Positions 1-8,370 are shown, numbered from the stretch's first letter. The stretch: DNA of 10,000 bases from Penaeus vannamei (GCF_042767895.1 NC_091554.1:38264184-38274183); one strand, 5' to 3'. Notes: generated by a model from the letters alone, not told the origin. Numbers and translations: made by a program.

Positions 1-132
1 TTGTGATTGGTAAAAGAAAATATACGACAAGGCAGCTAGATGAAGGACAAAGATTGCAAGACATCAATAAACAAAAATACTTAAGCACAACAGACGCGTA
101 AATAATCAAAAAGGACATATAAACCAATTACT
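1..132. other. AT-rich non-repetitive flank
   Basis: This stretch is AT-rich and of mixed sequence. It has no visible tandem repeat, no long open frame and no recognisable RNA gene. It ends where the C-rich minisatellite begins. I see nothing functional in it. Confidence 0.6.
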
Positions 133-875
133 TTGCTGTTCACCGCCGGTCCCGCAAACACACGGAAGAGATATAGTCAACCCTACTCTCCACCTTTCCC
201 CCCACCCATAGCCCCACCTCCACCCCACTCCCCGTCCCCTTCACTCCCCCTCGGGAAGCCTACTCTCCACACCCCCACCATTACCCCCTCACCCCCGCCC
301 CACTCCATCTCACCCCCCTATACCAACTCCCCCTCCCCCCTCCGCCTGAGCACGAAGCTATCACGGAGAGCCTACCCCCCACCATACCTCCCCCCACTCC
401 CCCTCACCCCCATCCCACTCCCCCTCAACCCCCTCACTCCCCCAACTCCACCTCACCCCCCTCACTCCCCCAACTCCCCCTCCCCCTCCGCCTGAGCACG
501 AAGCTATAACGGAGAGCCTACCCCCCACCATACCTCCCCCTCACTCCCACTCCCCCTCACCCCCATCACCACCACCCCACTCCCCTCACCCCCACTCCCC
601 CTCCCCCTCCGCCTGAGCACGAAGCTATCACGGGAATCCTACTCTCCACCCCCCCCCAACCAATACCCCCACCCCCCCACTCCCCCTCACCCCCCACTCC
701 CCCACTCCCCCTCACCCCCCAACTCCCCCTCCCCCTCACCCCCACCTCGCCCTCACCCTCCACACACCCCATTCCCCCTCACCCCCCAACACCCCCTCCC
801 CCTCACCCCCCCACTCCCCCTCACCCCTCCCCCTCCCCCCTCCGCCTGAGCACGAAGCTATCACGGAGAGCCTAC
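133..875. repeat. C-rich minisatellite with a recurring 35-bp word
   Basis: Cytosine-rich spacer DNA, made of runs of C4-C9 broken by T, A or CA, is punctuated by a conserved 35-bp word. The word begins TCCGCCTGAGCACGAAGC and ends GAGCCTAC. It occurs at 341-375, 487-521 (one change), 608-642 (three changes near its end) and 841-875 (identical to the first). A fragment of its 3' part is at about 252-263. Each full word is preceded by a CCCCTCCCCC-like stretch, so the repeat unit is word plus spacer. The unit length varies (146, 121 and 233 bp between word starts) because the spacer expands and contracts. Open frames here, such as 133-495, are Pro/Ser-rich by composition and I do not regard them as genes. 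No link to a named repeat family can be made without a database search. Confidence 0.85.
520..840 (-). other. G-quadruplex / i-motif potential in C-rich spacer
   Basis: On the minus strand this interval reads as many G runs of four to nine separated by one- to five-base loops such as TGA, A and GT. That satisfies the usual G-quadruplex pattern many times over, and the plus strand could form i-motifs. The densest part is roughly 655-840. This is a structural prediction from sequence pattern only. The 35-bp word at 608-642 interrupts the tract. Confidence 0.5.
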
Positions 876-958
876 TCATTTCCGGCGGAAGTTGAATTTA
901 CAAGTGTAATGTCGAGTCAGCGAGCGAGCGAGTCCTCCGCCGTAGGCCGAATGTCATG
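876..958. other. CpG-rich linker between two arrays
   Basis: About 80 bp of complex sequence separates the C-rich minisatellite from the polypyrimidine satellite. It includes the interrupted palindrome TTCCG-G-CGGAA (880-890), a GCGA-GCGA-GCGA triplet (about 920-931) and several further CpGs up to 950. Just before the first satellite element lies ATGCAAAT (956-963), which matches the POU/octamer consensus. A single 8-bp match is weak evidence. No gene is apparent. Confidence 0.55.
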
Positions 959-1461
959 CAAATTTGGGGATACGACTGGCTGTCCTCCTTCCTTTTCCTC
1001 CTTCCTCCTTTCTCTTCTCGTCTCTTCTTTCTCGCTGCACTTCTTCTCTTCTCTTCTTTTTTTTTTCTTTCTCTCTGCACTTCTTCTCTTCTCTTCTTCT
1101 TTTCTCTCTGCACTTCTTCTCTTTTCTTCTTTCTTTCTCGCTGCACTTCTCTTCTCTCTTTTCTCCAAATTTGGGGATACGACTGGCCTTCCTCCTTCCT
1201 TCTTTCTCTTCTCTTCCTTCTTTCTGTCTATTGACTGTCCTCCTTCCTCTTCCTCCTTCCTCCTTTCTCTTCTCTTCCTTCTTTCTCTCTGCACTTCTCT
1301 TCTCTCTTTTCTCCAAATTTGGGGATACGACTGGCCTTCCTCCTTCCTCCTTTCTCTTCTCTTCCTTCTTTCTCTCTGTTGGCTGTCCTCCTTCCTCTTC
1401 CTTCTTCCCCCTTTCTCTTCTCTTCCTTCTTTCTCTCCATACTTCTCTTCTCTCTTTTCTC

Positions 1462-1977
1462 CAAATTTGGGAATGCGACTGGCTGTCCTCCTTCCTCTTC
1501 CTCCTTCCTCCTTTTTTCTCTTCTCTTCCTTCTCTCTCTCCATTGGCTGTCCTCCTTCCTCTTCCTCCTTCCTCCTTTATCTTCTCTTGCTTCTTTCTCT
1601 CCATTGGCTGTCCTCCTTCCTCTTCCTCCTTCCTCCTTTCTCTTCTCTTCCTTCTTTCTCTCTGCACTTCTTCTCTTCTTTTCTTTCTTTCTCTCCATAC
1701 TTCTTCTCTTCTCTCTTTTCTCCAAATTTGGGAATGCGACTGGCTGTCCTCCTTCCTCTTCCTCCTTCCTCCTTTCTCTTCTCTTCCTTCTCTCTCTCCA
1801 TTGGCTGTCCTCCTTCCTCTTCCTCCTTCCTCCTTTATCTTCTCTTGCTTCTTTCTCTCCATTGGCTGTCCTCCTTCCTCCTCCTCCTTCCTCCTATCTC
1901 TTCTCTTCCTTCTTTCTCTCTGCACTTCTTCTCTTCTCTTCCTTCTTTCTTTCCATACTTCTCTCCTCTCTTTTCTC
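1462..1977. repeat. Two tandem copies of a ~258-bp higher-order repeat
   Basis: Segments 1462-1722 (261 bp) and 1723-1977 (255 bp) align almost end to end. Each starts with the GGGAATGCGACTGG version of the element and contains three successive modules in the same order. The third base block of the middle module carries the diagnostic variant TTTATCTTCTCTTGCTTC. Each copy ends with a GCACTTCTTCTC block and a CCATACTTC block. Differences are small, for example a longer T run near 1513 in the first copy. This nested periodicity is what unequal exchange produces in satellites. Confidence 0.8.
1547..1668. repeat. 61-bp pyrimidine module of the satellite (clear example)
   Basis: The module begins CTGTCCTCCTTCCTCTTCC and ends TTTCTCTCCATTGG. 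Successive starts at 1547 and 1608, and again at 1805 and 1866, are exactly 61 bp apart. A shortened 48-bp form runs 3155-3202, where 13 bp of the TCTTCC-type stretch has been lost. Since 61 and 48 are not multiples of three, the reading frame is not kept between modules. The ending alternates between CCATTGG (leading into another module), CTGCACTTC and CCATACTTC (both leading into the 21-bp element). Confidence 0.8.
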
Positions 1978-3072
1978 CAAATTTGGGGATACGACTGGTC
2001 TTCCTCCTTCCTCCTTTATCTTCTCTTGCTTCTTTCTCTCCATTGGCTGTCGTCCTTCCTCTTCCTCCTTCCTCCTTTCTCTTCTCTTCCTTCTTTCTCT
2101 CCATTGGCTGTCCTCCTTCCTCTTCCTCCTTCCTCCTTTCTCTTCTCTTCTCTTCTTTCTCGCTGCACTTCTCTTCTCTCTTTTCTCCAAATTTGGGGAT
2201 ACGACTGGCCTTCCTCCTTCCTCCTTTCTCTTCTCTTCCTTCTTTCTCTCTATTGGCTGTCGTCCTTCCTCTTCCTCCTTCCTCCTTTCTCTTCTCTTCC
2301 TTCTTTCTCTCTGTTGGCTGTCCTCCTTCCTCTTCCTTCTTCCCCCTTTCTCTTCTCTTCCTTCTTCCCCCTTTCTCTTCTCTTCCTTCATTCTCTCCAT
2401 ACTTCTCTTCTATCTTTTCTCCAAATTTGGGGATACGACTGGCTGTCCTCCTTCCTCTTCCTCCTTCCTCCTTTCTCTTCTCTTCCTTCTCTCTCTCCAT
2501 TGGCTCTCCTCCTTCCTCTTCCTCCTTCCTCCTTTATCTTCTCTTCTCTTCTTTCTCGCTGCACTTCTCTTCTCTCTTTTCTCCAAATTTGGGGATACGA
2601 CTGGCCTTCCTCCTTCCTCCTTTCTCTTCTCTTCCTTCTTTCTCTCTATTGACTGTCCTCCTTCTTCTTCCTTCTTTCTCTCCTTACTTCTCTTCTCTCT
2701 TTTCTCCAAATTTGGGAATGCGACTGGCTGTCCTCCTTCCTCTTCCTCCTTCCTCCTTTCTCTTCTCTTCCTTCTTTCTCTCTGCACTTCTCTTCTCTCT
2801 TTTCTCCAAATTTGGGGATACGATTGGCTGTCCTCCTTCCTCTTCCTCCTTCTTCCTTTCTCTTCTCTTCTCTTCTTTCTTTATTTCCATACTTCTCTTC
2901 TCTCTTTTCTCCAAATTTGGGGATACGACTGGTCTTCCTCCTTCCTCTTCCTCCTTCCTCCTTTCTCTTCTCTTCCTTCTTTCTCTCCATTGGCTGTCCT
3001 CCTTCCTCTTCCTCCTTCCTCCTTTCTCTTCTCTTCCTTCTTTCTCTCTGCACTTCTCTCCTCTCTTTTCTC

Positions 3073-3342
3073 CAAATTTGGGAATGCGACTGGCTGTCCT
3101 CCTTCCTCTTCCTCCTTCCTCCTTTCTCTTCTCTTCCTTCTCTCTCTCCATTGGCTGTCCTCCTTCCTCCTTTCTCTTCTCTTCCTTCTCTCTCTCCATT
3201 GGCTGTCCTCCTTCCTCTTCCTCCTTCCTCCTTTATCTTCTCTTGCTTCTTTCTCTCCATTGGCTGTCCTCCTTCCTCTTCCTCCTTCTTCCTTTCTCTT
3301 CTCTTCCTTCTTTCTCTCTGCACTTCTCTTCTCTCTTTTCTC
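3073..3342. repeat. Third, separated copy of the higher-order repeat
   Basis: This 270-bp segment has the same plan as 1462-1722 and 1723-1977. It starts with the GGGAATGCGACTGG element, carries the TCTCTCTCCATTGG module ending and holds the TTTATCTTCTCTTGCTTC variant, then a module ending in CTGCACTTC. It differs by an extra short (48-bp) module at 3155-3202. It lies about 1.1 kb from the other two copies, so the higher-order unit was copied or moved within the array and is not simply a local duplication. Confidence 0.7.
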
Positions 3343-3447
3343 CAAATTTGGGGATACGACTGGTCTTCCTCCTTCCTCCTCCTCCTTCCTCCTTTCTCTT
3401 CTCTTCTTTCTTTCTCTCCATACTTCTCTTCTCTCTTTTCTCCAAAA

Positions 3448-3955
3448 ACTTTCGCTATACTTTTCTTTCTTCATTTCGTATCACTTCTTTTAACTCCTTC
3501 CCATCCTTCCTTCCTTCCTTCTTTTCTTTTCTTTCCTTTCTTCCCTTTACTGTCTTTTCCTGCTGATTCCCGTCTTTGCAAATATTCTCTTCTCGTCTTC
3601 TCTTTTTACCAATTTCTCCCCTTACACCCTTTTTTATCTCTTTCTCTTTTTCCTCGCCCTTCTCTCTCCTTGCTTTCTACCTCCTTTCCCCCTTCTCCTT
3701 ATACGACTTTTATCACTTTACGTCTTCCCTCACTACACCCTCTTCTGCTTTTCTTTCCCTTTTCCTCTTCCTCCGCCTCGTCCTCTTCCTCCGCCTCTTC
3801 CTGCTTCTTCTTCTTGCGCATCTCTTCCGCTCCTCCTCCTTCTCCTCTTTCTTTTACACCACTTTCTTTTGTTACTCCTCCTCCTCCTCCTCCTCTTCTT
3901 CTTCTCGAGCTTTCCCCCTTCAAATAATATTTCATTGTCTTTTTTTGAGAATATG
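3448..3955. repeat. Degenerate pyrimidine-rich sequence after the satellite
   Basis: The ordered satellite stops at the broken element near 3443. Pyrimidine-rich DNA continues without a clear period. It includes a short TTCC run (about 3507-3521), TCCTCTTCCTCCGCC-type triplet DNA near 3765-3800 and a (TCC)n run near 3877-3895. Open frames crossing it on both strands are Ser/Phe/Leu- or Glu/Lys-rich and run into unrelated repeats on either side, so I do not call a gene. One part of it, 3566-3676, has a second copy elsewhere in the window. Confidence 0.65.
3566..3676 (+). repeat. Dispersed repeat, copy A
   Basis: This 111-bp segment begins ATTCCCGTCTTTGC and ends CTCCTTGCTTT. It aligns with 6865-6977 in the same orientation. 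By hand I count about 16 mismatches and 2 gap positions, or roughly 84% identity, and most mismatches are C/T transitions. The match includes non-repetitive stretches such as ATTCTCTTCTCGTCTTCTC, so it goes beyond shared pyrimidine richness. Similarity fades outside these limits in both directions. It is probably part of a dispersed repeat family of unknown class. Confidence 0.75.
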
Positions 3956-4057
3956 TTATGGAAGGAAGCAAGGGAGCCGGTGAAAGAACGAGAGAGAGAA
4001 AAAGAAAGAGAAAGAGGAAGTGAGGGAGAAAGAAAGAGAGCGAGAGGGGGAGGGAGT

Positions 4058-4093
<36 letters not shown>

Positions 4094-4280
4094 GGGAGAG
4101 AAAGACAGAGAGAGAGAAAGAGAAAGAGGGGGGGGGGGGAGAGAGAAAGAGAGAGAGATGGGGATGGGATAGGGAGGGAGGGAACGGGGGAAACAGAGAG
4201 CGAAAGAAAGAGAGAGGCAAACAGACCGGGGGGGGGGGGGGGGAGTGGGAGACATGTAAGGAGAGAGGGAAAATGAATCG
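3956..4280. repeat. GA-rich tract with (GA)n and long G homopolymers
   Basis: The strand bias reverses here, and the plus strand becomes almost all purine. It holds a pure (GA)n stretch at 4060-4089, a run of 12 G at 4128-4139 and a run of 16 G at 4228-4243. In between lie AGAAAGAG and GGGAGGGAGG variants. Homopolymers this long are error-prone in sequencing, so the exact lengths are uncertain. Open frames on either strand are compositional. Confidence 0.85.
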
Positions 4281-5175
4281 GAAATGCAGATCGATAGGGT
4301 AAATATAGGGTAAAGGGGGGAAAGAGATAAATTGTCAAAAGATAGATGGTAAGACAGAAAATAGAAAGAGAACGAGGTGTCATATAAGACAGAGAAGAAT
4401 AAACAGATATGAAAAGAAAATATGAGACAGAAAGGGAGAGAAAGAGAGATAACATATAGAAACAAAGAAAGATATGGTGAAGCAGAAAGGAAAAGAATAC
4501 AAACAAAAGGAAGGGAGAGAAAAAGAAATAGAGAAAAGAAAATGACAAACAGAGAAAAAGAGAAAAGTGAAAAGGAGAGAGAGGAAAAATGCGAGTGGCA
4601 GACAGAAAAAAGGAAAATAGGGAAAACAGATAAAGAAAATACGGAAGACACAGAACGTACGAAAGAGAAATAGAAACTGAAAAATAAAGGGAGTGGCAGA
4701 CAATACACAAGAAAGAGAAAGACACACAGAGGAAGAAAAAAATAAGTGACATACAGAAAGGAAGAAAGAAGAAGAAACAGAAAAAATAAGATACCAACAT
4801 AAAAGAAAAAAATGAATAGAGAAAATGAATAAATAAAAAACATCATAAAGAAAAGAATGAAAAATACAGAAAAAGAAAAGACAAGTGACAGACAGAAAGA
4901 AAGAAAATGAGAAACGAAAACGAAAAAAGCAAGTCACTAACAAAATGAAAAAGAGAGATGCAACAAGAAACAAGAAGATAAAGGACGCGTCAGACAGAAA
5001 GGAAGAAAAAGAATGTAAATAGAAAAAGGAAGAAAGAGAAAGAGGGAAAGAAAAAGCCAATGACAAACAGAAAGGAAGAAAGAGAGGGTGAAAGACAGAA
5101 AGAAATTACCAGAGACAGAGAGAGATTGGAAGAAAGAGAAAGAGAAAAAGAAAACAAGTATTAGAGAGAAAGGAA
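4281..5175. repeat. Decayed purine minisatellite (GACAGACAGAAAGGAAG family)
   Basis: This is a purine-rich region in which a motif close to AGTGACAGACAGAAAGGAAG recurs with variation. Copies start at about 4594, 4692, 4745, 4884, 4986, 5059 and 5157, with weaker ones near 4419 and 4540. Spacings are about 98, 53, 139, 102, 73 and 98 bp. The DNA between is AAAGAGAAAGA-type filler. The minus strand has long open frames full of Phe, Ser and Leu, but they track the composition and overlap in several frames. No gene is seen. Confidence 0.65.
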
Positions 5176-5361
5176 GAAAGACAAGAAAAAAACAAAAAAA
5201 AAGAAAAGAAAATAAATATATCAGAAAGTAAAAAAGAGGAATAATAAAGAATAAAAGACAAATATAGAGAAAGACAAGAAAAAACAAACAAACAAAAAGA
5301 AAAAAATATATATCAGAAAGTAAAAAAGAGGAATAATAAAGAAAAAAAAACAGTATCAAAG
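5176..5361. repeat. 93-bp tandem duplication
   Basis: Two adjacent copies, 5176-5268 and about 5269-5361, have a period of 93 bp. Both begin GAAAGACAAGAAAAAA. The best-conserved part is a 30-bp perfect match at 5221-5250 and 5314-5343, starting TCAGAAAGTAAAAAAGAGG. The parts between contain A-rich indels. The duplication lies at the end of the decayed purine minisatellite and looks like its youngest local expansion. Confidence 0.85.
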
Positions 5362-5404
5362 AGAAAAGAGAAAAAAAGGAGAAACAGCGGGTTTATCGAA
5401 CGAC

Positions 5405-5406
<2 letters not shown>

Positions 5407-5443
<37 letters not shown>
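5407..5443. repeat. (AG)n microsatellite
   Basis: An uninterrupted AG dinucleotide repeat of about 18 units lies within the purine-rich strand. It is the reverse-complement type of the (CT)n tract at 5818-6118, so the two could pair as inverted repeats across about 375 bp. Confidence 0.97.
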
Positions 5444-5810
<367 letters not shown>

Positions 5811-5816
5811 ATTTCC

Positions 5817-6198
<382 letters not shown>

Positions 6199-6440
6199 AC
6201 ATGTGCCCCAGTTCGCGATCATACGCATGTATTTTGAAGAACGTAAGAAATATGCAAAACACGGAATATGAAAAAGGCGCACGGACATAGATACATAAAA
6301 CCGTGAAACATGCAAAAAGACGAAAAATAAAAGGAAATGCGGGTGTATTTCTGGATATGTGTCTTCAGTTTCTCTTTCTCCATATTTTTATATTCACGTG
6401 CAGTCTGCATTTATTGATATATACGTGTGCATTTACGCAC
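6199..6440. other. Non-repetitive segment with ACGTG motifs
   Basis: About 240 bp of complex sequence lie between the CT and GATA-like tracts. It contains a CACGTG E-box sequence (6395-6400). It also holds the first arm of a 7-bp inverted repeat, ATACGTG (6421-6427) with CACGTAT (6438-6444). The word TGCATTTA is repeated at about 6407 and 6429. No open frame looks protein-like and no promoter can be supported. Confidence 0.5.
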
Positions 6441-6720
6441 GTATGGATAGATAGAGAGAAGGAGATGTTTTCAGAAGGATTGATGGATTGATAGTTGAAT
6501 AGGTAGATGGATAGGCAGATAGATGTGTAGAGAGGTAGAGATACAAATAGATAGACGGGTCGATAGGTAGATGGATAGATAGATAGATAGGTAGATTGAT
6601 GGATAGACAGATAGAGAGACAGAGAGATGAATAGAGAGTTGAATAGATAGATGTATCGATAGATGGATGGACAGACAGATAGACAGATAGATAGGTGGAC
6701 AGACAGATAGATAGATAATA
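6441..6720. repeat. GATA/GATG-type imperfect tetranucleotide repeat
   Basis: This is about 280 bp of GATA, GATG, GATT, GACA, GGTA and GAGA tetramers, with the purest GATAGATAGATAG run near 6575-6590. The pattern keeps a four-base rhythm with many point changes. On the minus strand it translates to Ile/Ser/Tyr/Leu-rich low-complexity peptide, not a plausible protein. Confidence 0.9.
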
Positions 6721-6864
6721 GATAAATACTAAAATACGTAGATGGATTTATGGACAGCCATGCACGCGTAATCAAGTATGTCCCTGCCTGTGTCTGTATG
6801 TCTTCATGAGTGTATGTGTCCGTGCTGGGATGTGCGAGTGTATATAGTCGATGTCCGTATGTGC
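6721..6864. other. Complex GT-rich segment
   Basis: This sequence is rich in TGTGTCTGTATG and GTGTATGTGTCCGTG words and looks like a degenerate GT repeat at 6785-6865. A frame opening at 6778 runs on to 7167, but it crosses dispersed repeat copy B and has no recognisable domain. I do not call it a gene. Confidence 0.45.
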
Positions 6865-6977
6865 ATTCCCTTCTTTGTAAACATTCTCTTCTCGTCTTCT
6901 CCTTTTACTAATCTCTCCCCTCACACTCTCCTTTTTATTGCTTTCCATTTTTCCTCATCCTTCCCTCTCCTTGCTTT
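6865..6977 (+). repeat. Dispersed repeat, copy B
   Basis: This is the partner of 3566-3676, in the same orientation. It begins ATTCCCTTCTTTG and ends CTCCTTGCTTT. Identity is about 84% by hand, and most differences are C/T transitions. It is an isolated pyrimidine-rich patch here, whereas copy A sits in a long pyrimidine-rich tract. This supports a dispersed element that inserted twice or a segmental copy. No target-site duplication or terminal repeat could be recognised. Confidence 0.75.
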
Positions 6978-7430
6978 TTCACTCTCTCTATCTTCTTCGT
7001 TGCGGGATCTAACGAAATTGAGAGTCATAACCCATGTAATAACCTCTTCCACAGCCATACCCTCCGTGTGTTTAATTACTAGTATTTGTTTACGAGTTCG
7101 TGTTTATAAATGTCCGCGGATTCACGCGAATTCTCGCAAAACTCGAGAACCCCTTGATCAATTATGAGTCTCTTAGTTTCATTGGGATTTTGAAATGGAA
7201 GAGTGAAAAGTCACCGAAGAATAAATATGAGAATTAAAAAAGAAAGAAAGGTAGGATGTTTAGTTATTAACGAACAATGCAGTAGCAATGTTTAATATAT
7301 ATTCAAAAAGCACTTCTAATCCTACTTGTTATTCAGTAATACCATATGTTTTACTTAACTTTTGCAAAGTGATTTTTTTCAAGGTTTGAAATTCCTTTTT
7401 CAAAAATGGAAAGGAAATATCATACAAGTG
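6978..7430. other. Non-repetitive intergenic-type sequence
   Basis: About 450 bp of complex, moderately AT-rich DNA includes a CpG-containing stretch at 7108-7145 (TCCGCGGATTCACGCGAATT). I found no convincing exon, splice-delimited coding segment or RNA gene. A short AAAGAAAGAAAGG run lies at about 7239-7251. This is one of the few parts that could be used as a unique mapping anchor. Confidence 0.5.
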
Positions 7431-7660
7431 GAAAATGGCAGAGGGAAGGAGGGGAAACAAGAAAGAGAGGGAATGAGAAGAGAAAGAAAGAGAGACACAG
7501 AAATAGAATGAAGAGATAGGATTGTGGCAGAGTGATAAAGACTTACGAGGAAGAGAGACACAGAGAGAGGATGTGATGAAGGGAGAGAGGTGGAGTAAGG
7601 AGGGAAGGAAAAAGAAACAGACAAACAGACAAAGACAGAAACAGAGAGAGGAAGTATCAG
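7431..7660. repeat. GA-rich low-complexity tract
   Basis: This is purine-rich sequence of GAGAGAGG, AAAGAGAGAC and ACAGAGAG words, with a short (GACAAACAGACA) run near 7619-7635. It has no fixed period. The minus-strand open frame at 7400-7624 is Ser/Leu/Pro-rich by composition only. Confidence 0.7.
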
Positions 7661-7774
7661 GTGGTATAGGATTCCACCAGAAAGAATGAGAGGAAATTCG
7701 ATGAATATCCTAGACTAGGAGGAAGAGATCCAATGGTCTTAGGATTCACACAGGATTCATATATTTCATACGTC

Positions 7775-7813
7775 GTCCATCGAATTCATATGCATCAGCC
7801 ACACCCCAGCCGA
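7775..7813 (+). repeat. Dispersed core module, diverged first copy
   Basis: This 39-bp segment (GTCCATCGAATTC ... CAGCCGA) matches the cores at 7969-8007 and 8044-8082, with six differences from the 7969 copy. It is followed at once by an A-rich stretch and then (TA)n, just as the other two are followed by A-rich or AAAT tails. The preceding 115 bp (7661-7774) is complex sequence with nothing recognisable. Confidence 0.75.
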
Positions 7814-7834
7814 AAAAAAAGAAAAAAAAAAAAA

Positions 7835-7948
<114 letters not shown>

Positions 7949-7950
7949 TT

Positions 7951-8085
7951 GATTAAGAACTCAAACGCGACCATCTAATTCCTACGCATCAGCCTCACAC
8001 CAGCCGATATAAAAAAAAATATATTGATTAAGAACACAAACAGGACCATCTAATTCCTACACATCAGCCTCACACCAGCCGATAT
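7951..8085 (+). repeat. 75-bp tandem module, two copies
   Basis: Copies start at 7951 and 8026, exactly 75 bp apart. Each begins GATTAAGAAC, carries the conserved core ending in AGCCTCACACCAGCCGATATA, and then has an A-rich tail. The first tail is a run of nine A plus TATATT; the second becomes an AAAT repeat. The cores differ at only a few positions. Modules with a fixed body and variable A-rich tail recall short retroposed elements, but no clear internal promoter boxes are visible, so the class is unknown. Confidence 0.85.
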
Positions 8086-8117
8086 AAACAAATAAATAAA
8101 TAAATAAATAAATAAAA
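8085..8117. repeat. (AAAT)n microsatellite
   Basis: This is an AAAT tetranucleotide repeat of about seven units at the 3' end of the second 75-bp module. It is continuous with that module's A-rich tail, which suggests that the repeat grew from the tail. Confidence 0.93.
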
Positions 8118-8202
8118 AATTAAGAACACGAACCCCGTATTCGTTTAAATGAATAAATAAATAAATACATAAATAAAAAGTTTAACAACTCGAACCCCGT
8201 AT
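8118..8202 (+). repeat. Two partial modules separated by a second AAAT-type tract
   Basis: TAAGAACACGAACCCCGTAT (8121-8140) and its near-copy at 8183-8202 (two differences) are separated by an AAAT/ACAT tract at 8147-8179. The beginning resembles the start of the 75-bp modules (GATTAAGAAC), but the rest differs. These therefore look like relatives that share only the left end. Module starts are at 7951, 8026, 8118 and about 8180. Confidence 0.65.
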
Positions 8203-8370
8203 GAAAACCGGATTCGTGCATTTAAGAAACAAACACAGGATCAACAGACTCATCCGAGAAAGACAGCCATCACAGGATCCTATGCGAGCCTCCCTAATTA
8301 GAACACGACATGATGCTAGGGTAAAAGGCCATAGAATATAAGCATAGGGCATGTTAACCCTTTACGTCGA
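8203..8370. other. Complex sequence without recognised features
   Basis: About 170 bp of mixed sequence contains GGATCC-type words (CACAGGATCCTATGCG near 8272-8287). No tRNA fold, open frame or repeat is supported. It ends at the GA-rich tract. Confidence 0.45.

Larger units (their letters stand above)
959..3447. repeat. Polypyrimidine satellite with a 21-bp punctuating element
   Basis: This 2.5-kb tandem array is almost pure C+T on the plus strand except at one recurring 21-bp element. The element contains CAAATTTGGG and ends CGACTGG. It starts at 959, 1166, 1314, 1462, 1723, 1978, 2188, 2422, 2584, 2707, 2807, 2912, 3073 and 3343, and a broken copy at about 3443 (CCAAAAAC) closes the array. 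One copy (2807) ends CGATTGG. From 1166 on, every full copy has C before it, creating the perfect palindrome CCAAATTTGG. Spacings cluster near 100-123, 148-162, 207-234 and 255-270 bp, consistent with one to four modules between elements. Two versions of the element exist: GGGGATACGACTGG, and GGGAATGCGACTGG at 1462, 1723, 2707 and 3073. All three plus-strand frames stay open for hundreds of codons at once, which is expected for stop-poor pyrimidine repeats and argues against coding. Confidence 0.92.

Noticed and set aside
133..495. A Pro/Ser-rich 120-codon open frame
   Set aside because: It lies inside the C-rich minisatellite. The frame is not conserved between word copies because the spacing varies (146, 121 and 233 bp).
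956..963. Octamer ATGCAAAT as a promoter element
   Set aside because: It is a single exact 8-bp match with no TATA box, initiator or downstream gene. It is mentioned only as part of the junction.
959..3447. Possible CRISPR array, given short repeats with spacers
   Set aside because: The spacers are themselves repeats of each other and vary by modules, the sequence is low complexity, and there are no cas genes. It is a eukaryotic-style satellite.
909..3566. An 885-codon open frame starting at ATG 909
   Set aside because: It runs through a tandem satellite with 61- and 48-bp modules. The other two plus-strand frames and several minus-strand frames are open too. The product is Ser/Leu/Phe/Pro repeats with no domain. 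Absence of stops is explained by C+T-only sequence.
3733..5359. Long minus-strand open frames rich in Phe, Ser and Leu that resemble membrane proteins
   Set aside because: The hydrophobic look comes from reading polypyrimidine DNA. Frames overlap in several phases and cross unrelated repeats.
6441..6720. Cluster of GATA-factor binding sites
   Set aside because: The many GATA words are explained by the tetranucleotide repeat itself.
6778..7167. A 129-codon frame with mixed-composition C-terminal part
   Set aside because: It crosses dispersed repeat copy B and a GT-rich stretch. No domain, splice context or codon signal is visible. It remains the least implausible frame, but I cannot support it.
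8121..8202. tRNA-like B box on the minus strand (CGGGGTTCG within the repeated CGAACCCCGTAT)
   Set aside because: Only part of the B-box consensus matches, no A box or cloverleaf is found, and the A-rich tails lie on the wrong side for a minus-strand SINE.
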